In this document: in pieces, positions 1 through 5,473 of the stretch
Numbering within the stretch: position 1 is the first letter of the stretch
Layout: each line of letters begins with the position of its first letter
Origin: Candidatus Atribacteria bacterium
GTDB taxonomy: Bacteria > Atribacterota > Phoenicimicrobiia > Phoenicimicrobiales > Stramentimicrobiaceae
NCBI GenBank assembly: GCA_016934875.1
Contig: JAFGSC010000124.1
Span: 1-5,473 of the forward strand
Direction: 5' to 3'
DNA: 5,473 nucleotides
Notes under the pieces: generated by a model
The model's input: the letters and a program-made list of their open reading frames with translations, nothing else
Told to the model about the DNA's origin: nothing
Database searches by the model: none
Program-made: the position numbers and the translations under genes

Positions 1-102
1 CATGGAGATATGGAACCAAAAGATTTAAAGGCCGAGTTAGACCGTTGGGGTTTATTTGAATTTTATCAGGATCGTTTTTTTGAACTATTCAAGAGGAGGT
101 AA
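1..102 (+). CDS. C-terminal end of an unrecognised protein (partial)
   Basis: Frame 1 is open from the left edge to a TAA at 100-102, giving 33 residues (starts HGDMEPKDLK, ends FFELFKRR). The tail is rich in aromatic and charged residues and looks like an amphipathic helix. I read it as the end of a longer gene because the frame is open at the edge and the next gene's ribosome binding site sits on its last codons, as in tight operons. The in-frame ATG at 10-12 has only a GGAG two bases upstream, too close to act as a start. The product is not recognised and no function is proposed. It could be chance coding, but the amino-acid composition looks natural. Confidence 0.6.
   Translation, partial: HGDMEPKDLKAELDRWGLFEFYQDRFFELFKRR
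94..100 (+). promoter_or_regulatory. Ribosome binding site fixing a GTG start
   Basis: AGGAGGT lies 7 bases before the GTG at 108-110 and is a near-perfect anti-16S match. It supports the GTG start of the 200-residue protein. It overlaps the last two sense codons and the first base of the stop of the upstream gene, so translation of the two genes is probably coupled. Confidence 0.85.
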
Positions 103-107
103 ATTTA

Positions 108-710
108 GTGACAATTATTAAATCTGCTTGGGAAATAGCAATGGAAAAAGCAAAAAATATTGAGAAATTAAGTGCTGAAGAATTGGAAGAAATAAAGCAA
201 CAGGAAATCATTGATTCCATTTTGGCGCAATTCTATAAAGATCAAATTGGACCAGACGACCTATGGCGGCTTATCAAAGACCTATCTGAAAATACTCTGA
301 TCAAAGCACAACATAGCCTATTGCAATCCCTTACTTTTTTTAGTAATGACCATGATTTTAAGAAAAGGAAGAATGGTATTTTAGCCATTGAAAATCTTAA
401 AAATATAAAGCAGTCATCTCTGGTTGAGCAATATTTTGATCATTTTAAAAAAATAAAAAAATCTCTACAAAATGATAAGAAAGAATTCCTGGATAATGTC
501 GAGAAAGACCTGGAATTCGATCCACAAAAGAAAATGCAAGTATTACGCCAAGGCAATCAAATTATGCTCAAGGAGCTTAGCCTTGAGGAAGTGATTGACC
601 AAAACCAACAGCTAAAACAAGAAATGCAAAAAATTGAAAAACATTGGAAAAATCAGTTTGATGATGTCAAGCAAAAATTACTGAATATCGTCAATACAGT
701 GGATCAATAA
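108..710 (+). CDS. Hypothetical charged helical protein, 200 aa
   Basis: The gene starts with GTG, supported by a strong AGGAGGT, and ends in TAA. I do not recognise a family with certainty. The opening IKSAWEIAMEKAKNI resembles the start of some uncharacterised proteins of anaerobic bacteria, but this is memory and not an alignment. The product is soluble, with no signal peptide and no membrane segment, no cysteine, and many Lys, Glu and Gln residues. It is predicted almost entirely helical, with a likely coiled coil near residues 155-195 (LSLEEVIDQNQQLKQEM and the following stretch). No catalytic motif is visible. It lies 5 bases after the preceding gene and is very probably co-transcribed with it, so its role is likely tied to that unseen gene. 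A structural or adaptor role would fit the composition but is only an inference. Confidence 0.85.
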   Translation: MTIIKSAWEIAMEKAKNIEKLSAEELEEIKQQEIIDSILAQFYKDQIGPDDLWRLIKDLSENTLIKAQHSLLQSLTFFSNDHDFKKRKNGILAIENLKNIKQSSLVEQYFDHFKKIKKSLQNDKKEFLDNVEKDLEFDPQKKMQVLRQGNQIMLKELSLEEVIDQNQQLKQEMQKIEKHWKNQFDDVKQKLLNIVNTVDQ

Positions 711-767
711 TATAAAATCAAAAGACAGGATGATAATGCGAGGACTGGATTATTGTTATTCTACAGC
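711..767. other. Convergent intergenic gap
   Basis: The gap separates the + strand hypothetical gene and the minus-strand MFS gene, which end facing each other. I see no strong stem with a T-run in either direction; the best pairing is a 5-bp ATAAT/ATTAT with an 11-base loop. Termination here is not explained by a classic hairpin. Confidence 0.4.
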
Positions 768-2030
768 TCAGGTGTACTCCTTTATTTGTTGCTGATCAGA
801 ACGAACCTCCCATAGATACACAATGTACATCAAAAATGCAGAAATGATCGACAGGGCAAACACAATCAACCAGATATTTCTCATTTGATAATAACCAATA
901 TATATCCCAGAAAGATAGGGTCCAAAAATATATCCAGAGCCAATTAAAATGTGGATAATGGCACTGAACCTCCCCCGATGAGACATCGGTGTATGGTTCA
1001 TAATATAAACATCCGAATAAGTAGAGGCCATAATCTCCCCCAACGTCCATAAAATTGTTGATATCGAAAATAAAATCATGTTTTGGCTAAAATAAATCAT
1101 GCCAAACCCAAAAGCATAAAGAATGCCTGCAAAGGAAACATTCAAAATAGGTTCTATCTTTCGGGTTAAACTGATGATAAAGACAGTCATAAATATAACC
1201 ACGATGCCGTTAACGGTCATCACGCTTCCAAAATATTGGGGACCCCTTTCACCAAATATTTCCATCATTTGGATAGGAAGGGTAAATTCATTTTGAACAT
1301 AGATAAATGAATACAGGGTGAAGACCAGGGAAAAAATCATCAAGTAAGGTCTTGATAATAGTACCCTGTAAAGGTTACCTTCTTCAGGTTTTTCTGAAGT
1401 ATGATTAGAGTGAATCGAGCTTTGTATCTTTTCCTTACTGGGAATTGATTCTTCAATGAAAAAGAACACGAGTAAAACTGAAATGACCGTGGTAGCTACA
1501 TCTCCAATAAAAATCAGTTGAAGATACTTATTGTATAGAAATCCCGCTATTAAAGGACCTACGGCAAATCCAATATTCATTCCCAAGTAAAGTAAAGAAA
1601 AAGCGGCTTTCCGATTCTCAGCATTGGTCATATCAGCAACCATCGCATTCATTGATGGATGAATTGCCCCGTTGAATACAGCCGATAATGCTAACAGCCA
1701 GGGTATCATCTCTTTTTGCTCTACAAACAGGCATGAAAGAATAAATAATGCCGAGAGCAAAGAAAAAGAAACAAAAACTTTCTTTCTGCCCAAAATATCA
1801 GAAAATTTACCCCCCATTAACAGTCCCGGTATTTTGGCGGCGGTTGCCATCATCACGAAAAAACCTGCCTTCTGTTCACTGAATAACAGTGTTTTCGTTA
1901 AAAATATGGCTAAAAACGGGAAAACAAAATTTCCAATAGAGTGGACTATCCTGGCAAAGAAAAGGATAAATATACCTCTGGGTAGCTTTGAATAATCCTC
2001 AAAAAAATTTTGTACTTTCATTTTAAACAT
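768..2030 (-). CDS. MFS transporter, drug/H+ antiporter-like, 420 aa
   Basis: An integral membrane transporter of the major facilitator superfamily, of usual length for a 12-TM member. Hydrophobic segments lie near residues 19-44, 54-76, 83-104, 108-130, 143-166, 169-193, 228-250, 266-288, 293-314, 316-338, 353-377 and 384-407, with a charged central loop at about 194-227. Motif A between TM2 and TM3 reads GGKFSDILGRKKV (73-85), with the expected Gly, Asp and Arg. TM5 carries a motif-C-like GFAVGPLIAG (154-163), known from drug/proton antiporters. Arg27 lies within TM1. Proton-driven efflux of a small molecule is therefore likely, but the substrate is unknown. The start at 2030 is preferred over the ATG at 2021 because a weak AGTGGA lies 6 bases upstream of it. 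The gene has its own promoter and ends convergently with the + strand hypothetical gene. No regulator gene is adjacent. Confidence 0.93.
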   Translation of the reverse strand: MFKMKVQNFFEDYSKLPRGIFILFFARIVHSIGNFVFPFLAIFLTKTLLFSEQKAGFFVMMATAAKIPGLLMGGKFSDILGRKKVFVSFSLLSALFILSCLFVEQKEMIPWLLALSAVFNGAIHPSMNAMVADMTNAENRKAAFSLLYLGMNIGFAVGPLIAGFLYNKYLQLIFIGDVATTVISVLLVFFFIEESIPSKEKIQSSIHSNHTSEKPEEGNLYRVLLSRPYLMIFSLVFTLYSFIYVQNEFTLPIQMMEIFGERGPQYFGSVMTVNGIVVIFMTVFIISLTRKIEPILNVSFAGILYAFGFGMIYFSQNMILFSISTILWTLGEIMASTYSDVYIMNHTPMSHRGRFSAIIHILIGSGYIFGPYLSGIYIGYYQMRNIWLIVFALSIISAFLMYIVYLWEVRSDQQQIKEYT

Positions 2031-2071
2031 AAAAAATCCACTTAAAAAATATCAAGACGTTTCTTTACTCA

Positions 2072-2100
2072 TTTATATATATAGGACTTGTTAATTTCAA
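2072..2100 (-). promoter_or_regulatory. Sigma-A-type promoter of the MFS gene
   Basis: Read on the minus strand, TTGAAA (2095-2100) and TATAAA (2072-2077) are separated by exactly 17 bases (2078-2094). Each hexamer has five of six consensus bases. Transcription would start near 2065, leaving a leader of about 35 bases before the ATG at 2030. No convincing operator palindrome is visible around it. Confidence 0.7.
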
Positions 2101-2134
2101 AAGAATGGTAGGTCCACTTCTCAGGAAATCAGCA

Positions 2135-2665
2135 TTAGATCTCGCCTCGAACTTTAAAAAAGACGATTGCAAGGTTTTCGATCATCCGATTGATTTCATT
2201 TCTTACGATTTGGTTGATTTCTTTTTCATTGCAATATCCAAGAACTTCATCACTCCACATTTCATAATGATCATAATTTCCGGCTTTGCATTCAATATAA
2301 TATGCAATAGGATAAATCTCTCCTACAATCCATACCCTACACCAAATACTACCGACTTTCTTTGCTTTTTCTTCTTCCTGGTACAGGGTTGATTCTTCCG
2401 CAGCAATTTCCAGATAAGGAATACCGCTGAAATTATTTTTAAATTTTAATCTTGCATAATCCGTTAACTCTGCGCTATCAAGGAGTCCAATCATCGCACC
2501 CTGATCCTGCTGGACTTTGACTTGAATATATCCAAAGCTTTCAATTTCCCTGAAATCCCCATATAAAATATCATCAATCGTTTTTTGTGCATTTGCAGAA
2601 TGAAAAACAAGGAAAAATATCATGAGTATCATCGTAACCGTCAAATTTCTTCTATTGATATTCAT
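2135..2665 (-). CDS. Secreted hypothetical protein, 176 aa
   Basis: I do not recognise this protein. It has a clear Sec signal peptide: MNINRR, a hydrophobic core at residues 8-21, then SANA before Gln27, a standard AXA signal peptidase I site. There is no lipobox cysteine and no cell-wall anchor, so the roughly 150-residue mature protein is probably exported and soluble. The mature part is mixed alpha/beta with alternating hydrophobic stretches (IQVKVQQ; IWCRVWIVGEIYPIAYYIEC), three cysteines (109, 126, 145) and a helical C-terminus. The start at 2665 is chosen over an in-frame ATG at 2677 because the upstream ATG is itself part of ATGGAGGT, whose GGAGGT is the ribosome binding site for 2665. 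It lies after the fprA terminator and before the MFS promoter, so it may be a single-gene unit. No clear promoter was found for it. Confidence 0.85.
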   Translation of the reverse strand: MNINRRNLTVTMILMIFFLVFHSANAQKTIDDILYGDFREIESFGYIQVKVQQDQGAMIGLLDSAELTDYARLKFKNNFSGIPYLEIAAEESTLYQEEEKAKKVGSIWCRVWIVGEIYPIAYYIECKAGNYDHYEMWSDEVLGYCNEKEINQIVRNEINRMIENLAIVFFKVRGEI

Positions 2666-2669
2666 CTTT

Positions 2670-2675
2670 ACCTCC
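2670..2675 (-). promoter_or_regulatory. Ribosome binding site deciding the start at 2665
   Basis: On the minus strand GGAGGT is followed by AAAG and then ATG (2663-2665). The other in-frame ATG (2675-2677) overlaps this site by one base and has no Shine-Dalgarno sequence at a workable distance. The downstream ATG is therefore the likely start, which also gives a normal short n-region for the signal peptide. Confidence 0.8.
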
Positions 2676-2730
2676 ATTACATTAAAACATCGATATTCGT
2701 TCCTTTAGAAACTTATTTCCCTATTGAATT

Positions 2731-2763
2731 AAAAAAGACAATCCCCACACTATGGGTGGGGAT
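2731..2763 (-). terminator. Rho-independent terminator after fprA
   Basis: ATCCCCAC (2741-2748) and GTGGGGAT (2756-2763) form a perfect 8-bp GC-rich stem with a 7-base loop. On the minus strand the stem is followed by TGTC and then six T (2731-2736). On the + strand no T-run follows, so it acts on minus-strand transcripts. It begins 58 bases after the fprA stop and should end the rubredoxin-fprA transcript before the secreted-protein gene. Confidence 0.85.
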
Positions 2764-2821
2764 ATATTTCAAAAAGTTGATGATCGTCCCAGAAACGTTA
2801 CTTTTTTTGAACTTGACCAAT

Positions 2822-4006
2822 TCATTCTTTTAATTTAGCATGGCTTGAGGCTATCTTTTCTGCCAATTGGCCTAGTTTCAAAAAATCATCCTTTGTGGGA
2901 TAACTCTTCACGATTACACTCGGTAACAACTCAACGTTTAGATTTGACAGCATCTGCAGTAAATCCTGTTCCATCTTGCTTCCCCATCCGAATGAGCCAA
3001 TGATTCCGGCAAATCTTGCTTTTGGCTTCAAAATCTTACAAAGATATGCGGCATAAACAATTTGCGGATGCGGCCCTGTCAAGACCGTAGGCGATGCTAG
3101 AATAATGGTTGCTGCATCAACTAACGCCATGGCTAACTCCCCAACATCGCTATAAATCAGGTGATAAGGCGTTACTTTGATATTTTTTTTCATGAGTTGC
3201 TCCATCAGATATAGAACCATTTTCTGCGTACATCCATGCATTGAAATATACGGAATGACTACCTCTTCTTTCACCTGGTCTGATACCCACTCCTGGTAAG
3301 CACTTAAAATGTATTCCGGATTGCGATAAATAGGACCATGACTCGGGGCAATGATGTCAATCGATAGTCCTTTAAGCTTTTCGAGATGTTTTTTTATGAC
3401 CTGCCTAAACGGCATCATAATTTCAGCGTAATAGCGCTTGGCTGCACGGTAGAGATAGGTCTTTTTACTGTCTGCCCATAATTCGCTTGTTGCAAGGTGC
3501 GATCCAAAGAAATCACAAGTAAACAATATTTTTGTCTCAGGCAGATAGGTTAAAAATGTTTCCGGCCAATGTACCCATGGGGAAAAAAGAAATTGAAATG
3601 TTTTATCTCCAAAATGAAAGATTTCCTCATCTTTGATTTCATAAAAATTTTCTTGCTTTAGGAGTAATTCATCGGTCAACAGTTCTTTACATTTTTGATT
3701 GGTAATAATCTTGCAATCCGGGTATTCTCTTAAAACATCCGGTATGCAGCCCGAGTGATCCTGTTCAGCATGCTGTGCAATAATATACTTAATCTTCTTT
3801 ATTTTAGCTTCTTTAATGTTTTGAAAAAACTCATCCTTTTTGCTGGGATCAACTGTATCGATGAGAAGAGCCTCATCCTGATTTTTAATCAAATAGGAAT
3901 TATAACTGGTGCCATCAGGCAAAGGAATAAGCTCATCAAACAGCCTCCTATCCCAATCAATTGTCCCAACCCAATAAATATCTTCTTTTACTTTTTTGAT
4001 TGGCAT
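2822..4006 (-). CDS. fprA: Flavodiiron protein (A-type flavoprotein), O2/NO reductase
   Basis: A cytoplasmic flavodiiron enzyme that reduces O2 to water and/or NO to N2O with electrons from rubredoxin, protecting anaerobes from oxidative or nitrosative stress. The N-terminal metallo-beta-lactamase-like half (about 1-245) has every expected iron ligand: His79, Glu81, Asp83 and His84 in HAEQDHSG, His146 in VHWPET, Asp165 in FTCDFFG and His223 in SHGPIYR. The flavodoxin half (about 250-390) has FMN-binding loops SMHGCTQKM (255-263), SPTVLTGPHP (305-314) and GSFGWGS (337-343). The 394-residue length is typical of the two-domain class. No rubredoxin or flavin reductase domain is fused, which fits the separate rubredoxin gene just upstream. 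AAGGAG, 8 bases before the ATG, overlaps the rubredoxin stop codon. O2 versus NO preference cannot be read from the sequence. Confidence 0.96.
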   Translation of the reverse strand: MPIKKVKEDIYWVGTIDWDRRLFDELIPLPDGTSYNSYLIKNQDEALLIDTVDPSKKDEFFQNIKEAKIKKIKYIIAQHAEQDHSGCIPDVLREYPDCKIITNQKCKELLTDELLLKQENFYEIKDEEIFHFGDKTFQFLFSPWVHWPETFLTYLPETKILFTCDFFGSHLATSELWADSKKTYLYRAAKRYYAEIMMPFRQVIKKHLEKLKGLSIDIIAPSHGPIYRNPEYILSAYQEWVSDQVKEEVVIPYISMHGCTQKMVLYLMEQLMKKNIKVTPYHLIYSDVGELAMALVDAATIILASPTVLTGPHPQIVYAAYLCKILKPKARFAGIIGSFGWGSKMEQDLLQMLSNLNVELLPSVIVKSYPTKDDFLKLGQLAEKIASSHAKLKE

Positions 4007-4011
4007 GAAAA

Positions 4012-4170
4012 TTACTCCTTCTCAAATTCATCTTTGCTGGCTCCGCATAAAGGACAAACCCAATCCTCTGGTAAATCTTCAAAAGAAGTCCCCGGCTCAA
4101 TCCCTGATTCAGGATCTCCTTTTTCTGGATCATAAATATACCCACAAACAGTACACCGATAGGTATCCAT
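4012..4170 (-). CDS. rub: Rubredoxin, 52 aa
   Basis: A small cytoplasmic one-iron electron carrier. The sequence opens MDTYRCTVCGYIYDPEKGDP and has both CxxCG knuckles: Cys6/Cys9 (CTVCGYIYD) and Cys39/Cys42 (CPLCGASKD). These four cysteines bind the Fe. The intervening PGTSFEDLPEDWVCP is the classic rubredoxin core, and 52 residues is the normal length. The start follows AAAGGAGGT by 5 bases. The stop TAA is fused to the fprA ribosome binding site (AAGGAGTAA), only 5 bases before the fprA ATG, so the pair is almost certainly co-transcribed and translationally coupled. It is very likely the direct electron donor to FprA. The gene is short and easily missed by callers; a competing out-of-phase frame spans the same DNA. 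Confidence 0.96.
   Translation of the reverse strand: MDTYRCTVCGYIYDPEKGDPESGIEPGTSFEDLPEDWVCPLCGASKDEFEKE
4015..4020 (-). promoter_or_regulatory. fprA ribosome binding site, fused to the rubredoxin stop
   Basis: On the minus strand AAGGAG is both the last two rubredoxin codons (Lys-Glu) and the fprA Shine-Dalgarno sequence, followed by TAA and the ATG at 4004-4006 after 8 bases. This arrangement suggests ribosomes terminating on rubredoxin re-initiate on fprA. Confidence 0.8.
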
Positions 4171-4175
4171 GCAAT

Positions 4176-4184
4176 ACCTCCTTT
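4176..4184 (-). promoter_or_regulatory. Rubredoxin ribosome binding site
   Basis: AAAGGAGGT lies 5 bases before the ATG at 4168-4170 on the minus strand. It is the strongest Shine-Dalgarno match in the window and fixes the short rubredoxin reading frame. Confidence 0.8.
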
Positions 4185-4215
4185 CATTTTATTTCATTAC
4201 ATTCATACTTTCTTT

Positions 4216-4244
4216 ATTATAATCTAATCATTTGATTTATTCAT
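4216..4244 (-). promoter_or_regulatory. Candidate promoter of rubredoxin-fprA
   Basis: A perfect TATAAT (minus strand, 4216-4221) straddles the gatB stop region. At 17-bp spacing the -35 position (4239-4244) reads ATGAAT, only three of six consensus bases, and lies inside the gatB 3' end. Transcription would start near 4209, about 39 bases before the rubredoxin ATG. The region is AT-rich, so the box could be chance. Confidence 0.4.
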
Positions 4245-5473
4245 CTTTTCTTTTAATAACTGAATCACCAGGTTAGGCTGAGCTCTTCCCTTGGTATATC
4301 GCATAATTTGTCCGGATAAAAAGTTCAATGCTTTTTCTTTTCCTGAACGATAGTCCGATACCGATTGAGCATTTTCCGTGATCACCTTCTCGATAACCTG
4401 AAGAAGTTCTTCTTTATCATTAATTTGCGTTAAGCCACTTTTTTGTATCAAGGAGGAGGCTTTTTCTCCTGTTTTGATCATCTTTTCAAAAATTGTTTTT
4501 GCAATCTTGCCGCTGATGACTTGCTGATCAACCAGCTGAAGCAATTCGGAAATATTTTCAGCAGATATAGGGCTTCTGCTTATTTCGACATTCTCTTCTC
4601 CCAAATAATGTAACAAGTCGCCCAAAATCCAATTTGCTAATTTCTTATAATCCTGATAATACTGAGCAGCTTCTTCAAAATAATCCCCGATCGATTTGAC
4701 TTCAACCAATCGGTTAATATCGTAATCCGATAGACGATATACTTCTTTAAACCTTTTCTTTCTACCAGCAGGCAACTCCGGAAGACCTTTTATTATTTCA
4801 TCAATCCAAACCTGATCAATTTTTAAAGGTAATAAATCCGGTTCAGGAAAATAACGATAATCATGAGCTTCTTCTTTGCTTCTCATCGCTACGGTCTGAT
4901 TATGTTCTTCATCCCAACGGCGGGTTTCCTGCAAAACCCTCTCATTATTTTTGATGATTTTTCTATGTCGATTAATTTCATACTCCAGCGCCTTCCTTAT
5001 TGCTTTAAAGGAATTCATATTTTTCACTTCAGTTTTCGTACCCAATGCATGGGTGTCGGGATTCCTGATCGAAATATTGGCATCGCATCGCATGGACCCA
5101 CGCTCCAGGTTTCCATCACAGACACCAAGGTACTGCACGATGCTCCTGAGATTCTGCAGGAAAAAAATGGCATCATCAGGGGATTGAATATCCGGCCTGG
5201 TAACAATTTCCAGTAAAGGAATTCCACAACGATTAAAGTCAACTAAGGAATGCGTAACAATCCCATCCTGATCTAGATGAACTAATTTTCCAGCATCTTC
5301 CTCTAAGTGTGCCCTTTCAATTCTAACCCTTTTTTCTTTTAATTCAGAGCTTCCAAGATCCATAAATCCATCGGTTGCCAAGGGGAAATCATACTGAGAT
5401 ATCTGGTAAGCTTTCGGTAAATCAGGATAAAAATAATTTTTGCGATGAAAGATACTGGTACGATTGATTTGGC
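4224..5473 (-). CDS. gatB: Aspartyl/glutamyl-tRNA amidotransferase subunit B (partial, N-terminus off window)
   Basis: GatB is the kinase/transamidation subunit of GatCAB. It activates Glu-tRNA(Gln) or Asp-tRNA(Asn) with ATP and amidates it using ammonia channelled from GatA. The frame is open to the right edge, and 415 residues are visible of a usual 475-480. Family signatures appear in order: YFYPDLPKAYQISQYD near the visible N-terminus, GIPLLEIVTRPDI, RGSMRCDANISIR, TKTEVKNMNSF, and EEAHDYRYFPEPDLLP (about residues 200-215 of the fragment). The C-terminal YqeY-like tRNA-binding domain (about 268-411) ends in a TKGRAQP motif. A TTG at 5381 could be taken as a start, but conserved sequence continues upstream of it, so it is internal. 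No terminator separates gatB from rubredoxin 53 bases downstream, so some read-through is likely. Confidence 0.97.
   Translation of the reverse strand, partial: QINRTSIFHRKNYFYPDLPKAYQISQYDFPLATDGFMDLGSSELKEKRVRIERAHLEEDAGKLVHLDQDGIVTHSLVDFNRCGIPLLEIVTRPDIQSPDDAIFFLQNLRSIVQYLGVCDGNLERGSMRCDANISIRNPDTHALGTKTEVKNMNSFKAIRKALEYEINRHRKIIKNNERVLQETRRWDEEHNQTVAMRSKEEAHDYRYFPEPDLLPLKIDQVWIDEIIKGLPELPAGRKKRFKEVYRLSDYDINRLVEVKSIGDYFEEAAQYYQDYKKLANWILGDLLHYLGEENVEISRSPISAENISELLQLVDQQVISGKIAKTIFEKMIKTGEKASSLIQKSGLTQINDKEELLQVIEKVITENAQSVSDYRSGKEKALNFLSGQIMRYTKGRAQPNLVIQLLKEKMNKSND

Noticed and set aside
796..1050. Minus-strand open frame of 84 codons inside the MFS gene
   Set aside because: It lies wholly within the well-supported MFS frame, has no ribosome binding site that I could identify and encodes no recognisable protein.
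1672..1995. Plus-strand open frame of 107 codons opposite the MFS gene
   Set aside because: It is antisense to conserved transporter sequence including motif A; a composition artefact.
2037..2119. Direct repeat TCCACTT at 2037-2043 and 2113-2119 flanking the MFS promoter
   Set aside because: A single 7-base repeat in about 100 bases is not unusual; one copy overlaps the weak ribosome binding site. No palindrome supports an operator.
2099..2121. Possible hairpin with a four-T tail after the secreted-protein gene (minus strand)
   Set aside because: The stem is only about 7 bp with a bulge and AT-rich ends, and it overlaps the MFS -35 box. It is too weak to call a terminator.
2105..2392. Plus-strand open frame of 95 codons opposite the secreted protein
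   Set aside because: It is antisense to a gene with a signal peptide and a good ribosome binding site. Its Phe-rich runs reflect the Lys/Glu-rich sense strand.
2771..2806. Inverted repeat AAAAAGT/ACTTTTT between fprA and its terminator
   Set aside because: The stem is nearly all A-T with a loop over 20 bases; expected by chance in AT-rich intergenic DNA.
2585..2833. Plus-strand open frame of 82 codons across the fprA terminator
   Set aside because: It crosses the terminator hairpin and the signal-peptide region of the minus-strand gene and shows no domain.
4863..5242. Several overlapping frames of 72-117 codons within gatB, on both strands
   Set aside because: All are shadows of the conserved GatB catalytic domain, whose family motifs fix the true frame.
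1..5473. CRISPR arrays, tRNA or rRNA genes, insertion sequences, phage or toxin-antitoxin genes
   Set aside because: Read on both strands, I found no regular repeats, cloverleaf, transposase motifs or terminal inverted repeats. The window looks like ordinary chromosomal sequence.

Overview
The window is AT-rich DNA from what looks like a strictly anaerobic, low-GC Gram-positive bacterium (Clostridia type). This rests on four things: strong AGGAGG-type ribosome binding sites, AT-rich codon use, a stand-alone rubredoxin paired with a flavodiiron protein (FprA), and a GatB tRNA amidotransferase subunit. The assignment is an inference; there is no rRNA or other strict taxonomic marker here.

Layout. 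On the + strand, the last 33 codons of an unrecognised gene (1-102) lead straight into a 200-residue charged, helical hypothetical protein (108-710). Its ribosome binding site lies inside the end of the upstream gene, so the two probably form an operon. A short convergent gap (711-767) follows. Everything else is on the minus strand. In transcription order from the right edge these are: gatB (partial, running off the window at 5473), rubredoxin (4012-4170, 52 residues), fprA (2822-4006), a rho-independent terminator (2731-2763), a small secreted hypothetical protein (2135-2665), and a 12-TM MFS transporter (768-2030) with its own near-consensus sigma-A promoter (2072-2100).

How the genes work together. 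Rubredoxin and FprA are the clear functional pair. Rubredoxin passes electrons to the flavodiiron enzyme, which reduces O2 to water and/or NO to N2O. All the expected metal ligands are present. The rubredoxin stop codon is fused to the fprA ribosome binding site, so the two are probably translationally coupled. A TATAAT box just after gatB may let the pair be transcribed separately from gatB. GatB belongs to the GatCAB amidotransferase, which makes Gln-tRNA(Gln) and/or Asn-tRNA(Asn); its position next to the detoxification pair shows no obvious functional link. The MFS protein has the sequence motifs of drug/proton antiporters, but its substrate cannot be read from the sequence.

I found no CRISPR array, RNA gene, insertion sequence, phage gene or clear novel system. 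The least explained parts are the secreted 176-residue protein, the 200-residue helical protein and the tail of the gene upstream of it. No gene-free stretch exceeds 300 bases; the longest gap (2666-2821) holds the terminator.
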